In this document: positions 54,778 through 62,776 of the stretch, piece by piece
How positions within the stretch are numbered: the stretch's first letter is position 1
How the letters are laid out: the number at the start of each line of letters is the position of its first letter
From: Gracilibacillus salitolerans
GTDB taxonomy: Bacteria > Bacillota > Bacilli > Bacillales > Amphibacillaceae
Direction: 5' to 3'
DNA: 64,000 nt
NCBI RefSeq assembly: GCF_009650095.1
Contig: NZ_CP045915.1
Span: 1,178,001-1,242,000 of the forward strand
The notes under the pieces: model-generated
Told to the model about the DNA's origin: nothing
The model's input: only the letters and a program-made list of their open reading frames with translations
Databases searched by the model: none
Program-made: the position numbers and the translations under genes

Positions 54778-55572
54778 ATGCAATTGAAAGTGATGAGCTT
54801 TAATATAAGAGTAGATATTCCAGAGGATGGAATGAATGCATGGGAGTATAGAAAAGTGATGGTTTCCAATATTATAGAAAACCACCATCCTTATGTTTTC
54901 GGTATTCAAGAAGGATTGCTAAGCATGATCAAAGATTTAGAAACCAATTTGCCGGAATATCGGTGGATTGGTGATGGCAGAAGAGGTGGTAACGATGATG
55001 AATATTGTGCTATCTTCTATGATCATCAAAAGCTAGAATGTATAGATAAAGGACAGTTTTGGTTATCAGATACACCTGAGATACCAAATAGTATCAGTTG
55101 GGAAAGCGACTTTCCAAGAATATGCACTTGGGGACATTTTCGTAGTAAACATGACACTGATAGGGAGTTTATTATCTATAATACACATCTTGATCATATC
55201 AGCCAATTAGCTAGAGAAAATGGAACCGCTTTAATTTTAGAAAGGGTTCAAAAGCATACGGAAGATTACCAGGTTCCTATTATTTTGACTGGGGATTTGA
55301 ATAGTGAACCAGATAATTTAGTCATTCGTTTTCTACGTGGAGAGGAAACCATCCAGGAGTTGACTGCTAATTTAAAAGATACATTCAAAGTAGTGAATTG
55401 TAAACCAGGTCAGACCTTCCACGATTTTTCAGGGGGGATAAATGGGGAGCCGATTGATTATATTTTTTGCACACCAGAATGTAAGGTGTTAAGTGCAGTT
55501 GTTGATAGAAGTAAAATCAATGGAAACTACGCTTCTGATCATTACCCTATTATTGTAACCCTAGAACTTTAG
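54778..55572 (+). CDS. Endonuclease/exonuclease/phosphatase-family hydrolase
   Basis: 264 residues of the EEP fold (the DNase I/sphingomyelinase superfamily): MSFNIRVDIPEDGMNAW, FGIQEGLL, NTHLDHIS, TGDLNSEPDN and the C-terminal SDHYPI. No signal peptide. Members hydrolyse phosphodiester or phosphomonoester bonds in nucleic acids, lipids or sugar phosphates. Being enclosed by two sulfatase genes suggests a role in the same glycan pathway; the real substrate is unknown. Confidence 0.85.
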   Translation: MQLKVMSFNIRVDIPEDGMNAWEYRKVMVSNIIENHHPYVFGIQEGLLSMIKDLETNLPEYRWIGDGRRGGNDDEYCAIFYDHQKLECIDKGQFWLSDTPEIPNSISWESDFPRICTWGHFRSKHDTDREFIIYNTHLDHISQLARENGTALILERVQKHTEDYQVPIILTGDLNSEPDNLVIRFLRGEETIQELTANLKDTFKVVNCKPGQTFHDFSGGINGEPIDYIFCTPECKVLSAVVDRSKINGNYASDHYPIIVTLEL

Positions 55573-55625
55573 AAATATATGAAGTGAAAAATAAATAGTG
55601 AATCATTTTAATAGGAGGAATCATA

Positions 55626-57092
55626 ATGCGAGTACTATTATTAGATTTAGACTCTACAAGACCAGATCACTTAGGTTGTTATGGATATCATCGAAACACA
55701 ACGCCAAATATAGACCGTGTTGCAAATGAGGGAGTTCGCTTTACAAATTATTACACAACAGATGCTCCGTGTGCTCCTTCAAGAAATGCATTTATGACAG
55801 GTCAATTTGGTATTCATACAGGTAATATTGGACATGGTGGCACAGCAGGAGATATGCGAAACGAGGGACCAAGCCGTGAATTCCATGATCAGTTAAAGAC
55901 GGATAGTTTCCCAAGTATTTTCCGTCAAGAAGGAATGAAAACTGCTTTAATAAGTCCGTTTGCTGAAAGACATTCATCATGGCAATTTTATGCTGGTTTT
56001 AATGAAATATACAACACAGGGAAAACGGGAGATGAATCAGCAGAAGAAGTGACGCCGACGGTATTAGATTGGATACAACGTAATGGACAAAAAGATGATT
56101 GGTTTTTATATGTGAACTATTGGGATCCGCATACACCATATCGAGCACCAGAAAGTTACGGAGATCCGTTTAAGGATGAACCTTTGCCAGAATGGATTAC
56201 AGATGATGTCCTCCAAGAGCATATGCAAAGTATTGGACCGCATTCTGCAAGAGAAATCAATATGTATGATAACAATACAAACCCAAAATTCCCACGACAC
56301 CCTGGTGAAATAACAGACAGAGAAGAGTTGAGAAGAGTGATTGATGGGTATGATACAGGTCTTCGATTTATGGATGACAATATTGGCATGATATTTGCAG
56401 AGATGGAAAAGCAGGGACTCATGGAAGATACTGTTATCATCGTAACGGCCGATCATGGAGAAAATTTAGGGGAATTAGGCATTTATGCGGAACATGGTAC
56501 TGCCGATCAAATGACATGTCGAATCCCAATGATTGTTCGTTGGCCAGGTATGAAAGAGGGACATGTCGACCATGATTTGCATTACCATTTAGATTTTGCC
56601 CCAACCGTAGCTGAATTATTAAACCAGAAGCCTAAAGAAAGTTGGGATGGAGAAAGCTATGCGCCGGTACTGTTAAAAGGAGAAAGTTGTGGTAGAGATT
56701 ATTTAGTTGTTTCTCAAAATGCACATGTATGTCAACGTAGTGTAAGGTTTAGTGATTGGTTGTATATTCGAACTTATCACGATGGATTTCATCTTTTTGA
56801 CAAAGAAATGTTATTCAATCTTAAAGAAGATCCACATGAACAACATAATGTTGCGAAACATCATCGGGATATTTGTATGCAAGCAGTATATTATTTAAAT
56901 GAATGGCATGATGATATGATGATGACGATGGATCATGATGTTGATCCGATGTGGACGGTGATACAAGAAGGTGGACCATATCATGCACAAATAAAGGATC
57001 TAAAACGATATTTAGACCATTTGAAGAAGACAGGAAGAGAAGAAGGTGCGCAAGCATTAATGAAGAAATATGCAAAAGAGCTTAATATGTAG
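55626..57092 (+). CDS. Type I sulfatase, cytosolic (second of pair)
   Basis: 488 residues, a paralogue of the sulfatase at 53225. Formylglycine motif DAPCAPSRNAFMTGQFG (Cys49), metal site LDLDSTRPDHLGCYGYHRN, and TADHGENLGELGIYAEH. No signal peptide. Strong AGGAGGAAT before the ATG. It closes the AraC-controlled operon. Active-site loops match the first copy, but surrounding residues differ. Confidence 0.92.
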   Translation: MRVLLLDLDSTRPDHLGCYGYHRNTTPNIDRVANEGVRFTNYYTTDAPCAPSRNAFMTGQFGIHTGNIGHGGTAGDMRNEGPSREFHDQLKTDSFPSIFRQEGMKTALISPFAERHSSWQFYAGFNEIYNTGKTGDESAEEVTPTVLDWIQRNGQKDDWFLYVNYWDPHTPYRAPESYGDPFKDEPLPEWITDDVLQEHMQSIGPHSAREINMYDNNTNPKFPRHPGEITDREELRRVIDGYDTGLRFMDDNIGMIFAEMEKQGLMEDTVIIVTADHGENLGELGIYAEHGTADQMTCRIPMIVRWPGMKEGHVDHDLHYHLDFAPTVAELLNQKPKESWDGESYAPVLLKGESCGRDYLVVSQNAHVCQRSVRFSDWLYIRTYHDGFHLFDKEMLFNLKEDPHEQHNVAKHHRDICMQAVYYLNEWHDDMMMTMDHDVDPMWTVIQEGGPYHAQIKDLKRYLDHLKKTGREEGAQALMKKYAKELNM

Positions 57093-57102
57093 TATTGTTT
57101 TG

Positions 57103-57137
57103 TTTGTGAGTCATTTTATTGGCTCACAAATTTTTTG
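57103..57137 (+). terminator. Terminator of the sulfatase operon
   Basis: TTTGTGAG and CTCACAAA form an 8-base-pair stem around a 12-base loop followed by TTTTTT. Confidence 0.75.
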
Positions 57138-57342
57138 CATGTATAGGTCAGACGCTTTTAGATAAAGAATTTTGCCCCAATGAGATTACTAATAATAACA
57201 GAACTAGAGCTATATCCTTAGGTGCTGAAAAACATTGTGAATGGTACTGTTACAAAGTACCTAAAGAATATTTATATAGCAACATTCTGGCTGGTAATAG
57301 TCAATGACTCTTATAAGTTTCACGATGTAACCTGTTAATTAA
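57138..57342. other. Short gene-poor stretch
   Basis: A frame at 57119-57307 begins inside the terminator and has no binding site; I see no gene. Confidence 0.35.
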
Positions 57343-57564
57343 TTTCCAATTTATGAGGAGTCAAAAGAAAGTACGTCAGACAGCGATCAAGATTCTGATG
57401 AAGAACTACCTACAAGTACTACTGATTCACAAGAAGAAAGAGATGTTGATCACTTACTGGATACAGCTACCAACACTTATACAATGCTGTTACTTGGAAT
57501 TGGATTGTGTTTTTTAGGTACAGTTACCTTTGTAGTGATAAGAAGAAGGTCAATAAGAATATAA
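57343..57564 (+). pseudogene. C-terminal remnant of a wall-anchored surface protein
   Basis: The frame has no start of its own. It reads a Ser/Thr/Asp/Glu-rich stretch (ESKESTSDSDQDSDEELP), then LLDTATNTYTMLLLGIGL, a hydrophobic helix and RRRSIRI with a stop at 57562-57564. This is a sortase sorting region of the LPDTA type with the Pro of the motif replaced by Leu. The rest of the protein is missing. Confidence 0.7.
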
Positions 57565-57660
57565 GGGGGCTAACTGATTAGAGCCCACCTCTATTTTTGG
57601 GGTTGCACGAGTGTTGAGAAAAGTTATTAAGTTTAGGCGGAATCATGAGGTTGATTTGGA

Positions 57661-57804
57661 ATGGATAATATTAAAGCTGTCATGGATGATGCCAGAACAG
57701 GTGAATTCTATGAATGGAAGGTAAATCCAGAATCAAAGGCGGGAATAAGTAAAATTGAACTTCCAATTCCGAAAAAAGTAAAGAAAAGACGAGATGTTTT
57801 TTAA
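57661..57804 (+). CDS. Small unknown ORF, 47 codons
   Basis: ATG 57661 with a weak GAGG about 10 bases upstream opens MDNIKAVMDDARTGEFYEW, and the frame ends in basic PIPKKVKKRRDVF. I do not recognise it. It could be a small gene or the tail of a decayed one, since an overlapping frame upstream also looks protein-like. Confidence 0.3.
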   Translation: MDNIKAVMDDARTGEFYEWKVNPESKAGISKIELPIPKKVKKRRDVF

Positions 57805-57921
57805 ATCGTTTAACTCATCTAAAAAAAATAAATTTCTGAAAGGGTAACAATTTTCATGTATAGTTAAACTAGGCAATAATAAAGACGTAAGGGAATATGG
57901 GGTAGAAAAGGAGGCGTTATT

Positions 57922-58776
57922 TTGAAAAGGATTATTTTAACGACAGAGAGCGGAGCGGATTTGCCACAAGATGTTGCTGATCGATATACAGTTCAAGTGG
58001 TTCCAATGCACGTTATTATGGATGGAAAAGATTATTTAGATGGTTCATTGCCTGTAGAGAATATTTATGACTTTTACGAGCAAACGAAAAAAATACCTTC
58101 CACCACTGCGACCAATGTTCATGAATATGAGCAGTTTTTTAAGAAGATCAAAACGAAATATCCAGATTGTGTTATTGTCCATATTGGATATACGTCTAAA
58201 GCATCGTCTTCCTTCCAAAATGCCATCATCGCGACGGAAGAAATGGATGATATTTTTCTCATTGACGCGTTGAATGTTACAGGAGGATTAGCAGCCATTG
58301 TGATGTATGCGATAGACTTATTAGAAAAAGAACCTGCAATTGAACCAGAAATACTAGTACAAAAAATTCAATACATTGTACCAAAATCCAGATTATCCTT
58401 TGTTCCCGGTAGTTTAGAATTTTTAAAAGCGGGTGGAAGAGTTAGTAATCTAGCGTATCTTGGAGGGGCATTGTTAAAAATTAAGCCATGTATTGAATTA
58501 ATCGATGGAAATCTTGTTTCTACCAAAAAATATCGCGGCAAAATGAGCGTTGTTACAGAAAAACTTATACAAGAGTATTTCAATCAATATAACATTGATA
58601 AAGGACAACTATATCTAATTTATTCCATTGGTTTGGATGAAAAAATCAAGGAGAAGATGACAGATATTGCAAAAGAAAATGGTTTTGAAAATATAAAGTG
58701 GATGCAAGCTGGTGCGATGATTTCTACTCACGCTGGTCCAGGTGGATTCGGAGTCGCTGGAATAGAAAGAGACTGA
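57922..58776 (+). CDS. DegV-family fatty-acid-binding protein
   Basis: 284 residues with TTESGADLP at the start, IHIGYTSKASSSFQNAI-type loop (VHIGYTSKASSS) and the C-terminal GAMISTHAGPGGFGVAGIERD. DegV/FakB proteins hold a fatty acid for phosphorylation by FakA. TTG 57922 is the start, with AAAGGAGGCG 6 bases upstream. It has its own terminator and stands apart from the sugar genes. Confidence 0.92.
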   Translation: MKRIILTTESGADLPQDVADRYTVQVVPMHVIMDGKDYLDGSLPVENIYDFYEQTKKIPSTTATNVHEYEQFFKKIKTKYPDCVIVHIGYTSKASSSFQNAIIATEEMDDIFLIDALNVTGGLAAIVMYAIDLLEKEPAIEPEILVQKIQYIVPKSRLSFVPGSLEFLKAGGRVSNLAYLGGALLKIKPCIELIDGNLVSTKKYRGKMSVVTEKLIQEYFNQYNIDKGQLYLIYSIGLDEKIKEKMTDIAKENGFENIKWMQAGAMISTHAGPGGFGVAGIERD

Positions 58777-58874
58777 GAAACGCAGTGTGATTAGTGTGAT
58801 TCTGCCTTTTACTTAGTGGAATCTATTATTCATTCTATGTTGTGCTAGGAATCAATCGTAAGACCTAGAACCGT

Positions 58875-58915
58875 AAAAAACAACCCCTTAATAAAAAAGA
58901 GGTTGTTTTTCTTTT
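58875..58915 (+). terminator. Terminator after degV
   Basis: AAAAAACAACC and GGTTGTTTTT pair over about 10 bases around an A-rich loop; T-run on the plus strand. Confidence 0.8.
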
Positions 58916-59256
58916 GAAATTCGATTATACATTGTAATTGTTGAAAAATTGTTTTACAGAAAAACAAATATATTCTTCTGGATTTTATCAAGTCGTTGAT
59001 TAGATTTTTTGTTCGCCTTTGATTCCGTTTATAGCATTCTTCATCCCATTAATATCGCTTTTCATATCTTTCATTCCATCTCATATCTGCAATAAAAGTT
59101 TTTCCTCCATTTAGCAGCATCTCTCTAACATTTTATGTGTTGAATATAGCAAATTTTATTGAACTTTTAATCAAGATTCTTGGGAAGAGATGGTACATGA
59201 TAGAGATTTGAAATTCCTGAATCGATAATGAAAAATAAAAAAGGTCGAAAATTGTA

Positions 59257-59314
59257 ATTAATACAAAAAAAATGTATTAATACACAATAATACTCTTGTA
59301 ATACATTGTTACAA
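59257..59314. repeat. Clustered short inverted repeats
   Basis: ATTAATACA (59257-59265) with TGTATTAAT (59273-59281), and TTGTAA (59296-59301) with TTACAA (59309-59314). They share a TGTAAT/ATTACA theme with TTACAG/CTGTAA at 59499-59515, so they may be binding sites for one regulator. Confidence 0.4.
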
Positions 59315-59474
59315 TTTTTAAGAGTTAATTGAAAGAAAGGGTTGCAACAGTAGGATATTATTGAAATTAGCATAACTAATCAGTTCTGCTAACCTTTTGT
59401 ATTAACTATGAAATCAAAACAAAGATATAAAAAAGTTAATTTTATAAATGAAACAAGTATTGACTTTTATGAAA

Positions 59475-59488
59475 TGAAAGCGTATTCT
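59475..59488 (+). promoter_or_regulatory. cre-like site before the third sugar importer
   Basis: TGAAAGCGTATTCT agrees with 13 of 14 positions of the cre consensus. About 80 bases before the binding protein gene; likely catabolite repression of this operon by CcpA. Confidence 0.5.
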
Positions 59489-59566
59489 ATATTTAAAGTT
59501 ACAGAAAAACTGTAATTAAACATTTTATTTGTAACTTAGAGAAACCCAATAAAAGGAGGAGTCAAT

Positions 59567-60862
59567 ATGAAGAAGGGCTTTAGTGGACTTATTGGTTTGT
59601 TGTTTGTTGCGTTGATATTGGCCGCATGTTCTGATGATTCTGGGTCAGCTGGAAATGATGTAGAAATTCCGGAAGGCGCTACTGAAGTGGTTATGTGGAA
59701 CTTGTTTGGTGGTGGAGATGCAGAGTACATGGAGGATATCGTTACGGAGTTTAATGACAGTCAAGAAGAGTATTTTGTTAATAATGTACAGCAAGAGTAT
59801 GACGAATATTATACAAAATTACTGACAAGTGTTGGATCGGGAAAAGGACCGGATCTAGGTATCGCTCACAGTCATGTTTTGCCTGAATTAGTTAGCCAAG
59901 GACTTGTAACCAATATTGATGATTATGCTGCGGATGTAGGACTTAACTGGGATGAGTTTAACCAAAATGTATTAGATGTCACCATCTATGATGGAAATAA
60001 TTATGCGGTGCCAATTGATACTCATCCAGAAATTATGTTTATTAACAATGATCTTGTTGAAGAAGCTGGTCTTCTCAATGATGACGGTACACCAAAGTTT
60101 GAAGAGACACCAGAAGGATTTATTGATTTCTTAACTTCTCTTAAAGAAACATTGCCAGAAGATAAAATGGCTTTTGCGTTTCCGTCTACAGGTGAAGATC
60201 CATACCGGATTTGGTGGGCGTTATATAACCAGATGGGAGGAGAAAACTTAGTTTCCGGTGATTTGGAAAATCCAACGTATGCTTTAGATCATGAGAAAGC
60301 GATTGAAGCAGCGAAATATATCTATGACTTATACCATACACATGAAGTTACACCTTTAGATTTAGCTGATTTTTACAGTGATTTCCAATCTGGGAATGCT
60401 GCTGTAATGTCTACTGGTGTTTGGGCAACCGGTATTTGGGAAACTACGGATGACCTTAACTTTACACCAATGCCTTTCCCTAATATGTTTGGCCAAGAGG
60501 CGGCATGGGCAAGCTCTCATACATTCGTATTACCATATTATGATGATGCTGATGAAGACTCGCAAAAAGGTGCCGTTGAATTCATGAAATTTGCTACGGA
60601 TAATGGCGCTGATTGGGCTAGAGCTGGACATATTCCTGCTAAAGATACTGTACTAGAATCAGAAGAATTTAAGGATATGCCATACCGCAGCGAGTACGCT
60701 GAAGTTGCCGATTATGTAAAATATGTGGACCGTACTGTTCATGCGCGCGGAATTCAGGATATTGTTGTACGTAATTTAGATACGTACTGGGCAGGAAATG
60801 CTACTGCTGAAGAAGTATTCTCTATGATTGAGCAGGAAGTAACAGATCTTATAGCAGAATAA
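59567..60862 (+). CDS. Sugar ABC transporter solute-binding lipoprotein
   Basis: 431 residues. Lipobox LAACSDD (Cys about 22) follows a short signal peptide. The domain starts TEVVMWNLFGGGDAEYM and contains LLTSVGSGKGPDLGIAHSH and AVMSTGVWATGIW; it is a family 1 sugar-binding protein. AAAGGAGGAG precedes ATG. It would feed the two permeases and the GH2 enzyme that follow. Confidence 0.93.
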   Translation: MKKGFSGLIGLLFVALILAACSDDSGSAGNDVEIPEGATEVVMWNLFGGGDAEYMEDIVTEFNDSQEEYFVNNVQQEYDEYYTKLLTSVGSGKGPDLGIAHSHVLPELVSQGLVTNIDDYAADVGLNWDEFNQNVLDVTIYDGNNYAVPIDTHPEIMFINNDLVEEAGLLNDDGTPKFEETPEGFIDFLTSLKETLPEDKMAFAFPSTGEDPYRIWWALYNQMGGENLVSGDLENPTYALDHEKAIEAAKYIYDLYHTHEVTPLDLADFYSDFQSGNAAVMSTGVWATGIWETTDDLNFTPMPFPNMFGQEAAWASSHTFVLPYYDDADEDSQKGAVEFMKFATDNGADWARAGHIPAKDTVLESEEFKDMPYRSEYAEVADYVKYVDRTVHARGIQDIVVRNLDTYWAGNATAEEVFSMIEQEVTDLIAE

Positions 60863-60892
60863 TAAACAAAGTAAACAGATTACTTAGCAGCC

Positions 60893-60952
60893 TGGTCCTG
60901 GACATTCATCGTTCACTAATGATAATACCATGATATTGGATGGCTAGGATCA
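60893..60952 (+). promoter_or_regulatory. Stem-loop between binding protein and permease gene
   Basis: TGGTCCTGG (60893-60901) pairs with CTAGGATCA (60944-60952) with two G-U pairs; a T-rich run (CTCTTTCTTTTT) follows. It may act as partial terminator. Confidence 0.5.
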
Positions 60953-60994
60953 GACTCTCTTTCTTTTTCCATCCTTATAACAGGAGGTCTAATT

Positions 60995-61870
60995 ATGATA
61001 AAGAAACAATGGATCCAAGATTTAAAAGCGATTCCTTTCTTATTACCATTCTTTGTTGCTTATATGATCTTTACGATATTTCCGATTTTCAAAGGTCTAG
61101 AGATGAGTCTGTATGATTGGACTTTAGTTCGAAAATTAGAATTTGTTGGATTAGAAAATTATATAAAAATGTTTACAGATCGACATTTTTGGCGAACGTT
61201 ATGGAACACCACTTTCTTTGTAATATTGACAACACCGACGATGGTCTTATTGGCTTTAGGTCTAGCACTATTATCTAACCTAAACACAAAACTTAAAACA
61301 TTTTTCCGTGGTTCCTTTTTTATACCAAGTATTTTATCTGTTTCTGTTATTTCATTTCTCATGATTTTTATGCTTCAACCCTATAACGGATTGGTAAACA
61401 ATGTCATTCAAATGCTTGGCATTGATGCGGAGCCAAAGTGGATGGCAGATCAAGGATTAGCATGGGTGACCATTGTTGTCGTTACCTTATGGTGGACGGT
61501 TGGTTTCAATATGATTTTATTCCTAGCCGCATTACAGGATATTCCTGAGTCGCTATATGAAGCTAGTGAAATAGACGGTGCTTCTCGTTGGGATATGTTT
61601 AAGTATATTACATTACCGCAGCTTATTCCGATTGGTCGCGTAGTTCTTCTGTTACAAATACTAGCGTCATATAAAGTGTTTGCACAGATTCTATTAATTA
61701 CTGGTGGTGGACCTGGCGGGGCAACAAGACCGTTAATTCAATATATTTATGAAGTCGGGTTTAATCAAAATAACTTAGGTTATGCTGCAACGATGTCTTA
61801 TGCGTTATTCTTTATTTTATTAATTCTCTCTATTATTCAATTAAAGAGTCAAAGATCGGGGGAGAACTAA
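60995..61870 (+). CDS. Sugar ABC transporter permease (MalF-like)
   Basis: 291 residues, six helices, EAA loop LYEASEIDGASRWDMFKYITLPQL. Good AGGAGG upstream. Its stop abuts the start of the next gene, implying coupling. Confidence 0.93.
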   Translation: MIKKQWIQDLKAIPFLLPFFVAYMIFTIFPIFKGLEMSLYDWTLVRKLEFVGLENYIKMFTDRHFWRTLWNTTFFVILTTPTMVLLALGLALLSNLNTKLKTFFRGSFFIPSILSVSVISFLMIFMLQPYNGLVNNVIQMLGIDAEPKWMADQGLAWVTIVVVTLWWTVGFNMILFLAALQDIPESLYEASEIDGASRWDMFKYITLPQLIPIGRVVLLLQILASYKVFAQILLITGGGPGGATRPLIQYIYEVGFNQNNLGYAATMSYALFFILLILSIIQLKSQRSGEN

Positions 61871-62761
61871 ATGAGTGATCCACAATTAAGTAATGAAGCA
61901 GCTGTCCGAGTGAAGAAAACTAAAAGTACGGTATTACAACGAAATCGTGATCCTAAATTAGGATTGAAGGTAACGTTAGGATTTATTGTAGCGTTAATCT
62001 TTATTTCCCCTATCATTTGGATGTTGTTTGTTTCGGTTAAGCCGAATGGTTTTTCTACAACTCAGCCATTAGAATGGTTTTTGCCACCGTATACGCTCTA
62101 TAACTATGTAGATATTATGTTTGGTAGTTTAATCTTTCGTTGGTTATTTAATAGTTTAATTGTAGCGGTAATTACGACCGTTTTAACATTGATTATAACG
62201 TCACTAGCGGCATTTGCTATTTCGCAAATGAAGTTTCGCTTCAAAAACTTTATCTTTATTTTCTTTCTATTGGGGTTAATGATTCCTGGAGAGGCAACCA
62301 TTATCCCACTTTATGAGGTTGCAAAGAGCTTTGGATTGATAGATACGTATGCGGGTTTAATCTTACCGATGATAGCATCACCACTAGGTGTAATTATATT
62401 GAAAAGCTTTTTTGATAATGTACCAAAAGAAGTAATCGAGAGTGCCATTATCGATGGATGTTCCTATTTTAAACTATTTTACAAGATAGTTTTACCATTA
62501 GCGAAACCAGCCTTATCGGCGATAGGTATCTTTACTTTTATCGGTTCATGGAATAACTTTTTATGGCCATATTTATCGATACTGTCTGAGACCTTGTACA
62601 CTTTACCAGTAGGTTTACCAGTATTTAATTCTACCTATTCACAAGCGTATGTACAGCCAATGACAGCAAATGCAATAGCATCTATACCAGTAATAATTGC
62701 ATTCTTACTTTTTGAAAAACAAATTGTAAAAGGAATTAGCTTTACAGGAATTAAAGGATAA
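61871..62761 (+). CDS. Sugar ABC transporter permease (MalG-like)
   Basis: 296 residues; after a basic N-terminus come six helices, EAA loop VIESAIIDGCSYFKLFYKIVLPLAKP, and the end IVKGISFTGIKG. ATG follows the previous stop without gap. No ATPase gene is linked. Confidence 0.93.
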   Translation: MSDPQLSNEAAVRVKKTKSTVLQRNRDPKLGLKVTLGFIVALIFISPIIWMLFVSVKPNGFSTTQPLEWFLPPYTLYNYVDIMFGSLIFRWLFNSLIVAVITTVLTLIITSLAAFAISQMKFRFKNFIFIFFLLGLMIPGEATIIPLYEVAKSFGLIDTYAGLILPMIASPLGVIILKSFFDNVPKEVIESAIIDGCSYFKLFYKIVLPLAKPALSAIGIFTFIGSWNNFLWPYLSILSETLYTLPVGLPVFNSTYSQAYVQPMTANAIASIPVIIAFLLFEKQIVKGISFTGIKG

Positions 62762-62776
62762 CAAAGGAGAATTCAC

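Larger units (their letters stand above)
58777..59566. other. Long gene-free control region before the third sugar importer
   Basis: About 790 bases. It holds the DegV terminator, AT-rich repeats, and several inverted repeats near the importer: ATTAATACA/TGTATTAAT at 59257-59281, TTGTAA/TTACAA at 59296-59314 and TTACAG/CTGTAA at 59499-59515. A cre-like site lies at 59475-59488. No gene is convincing. Confidence 0.45.

Noticed and set aside
57119..57307. Open frame of 62 codons after the sulfatase operon
   Set aside because: Starts inside a terminator, no binding site, no family resemblance.
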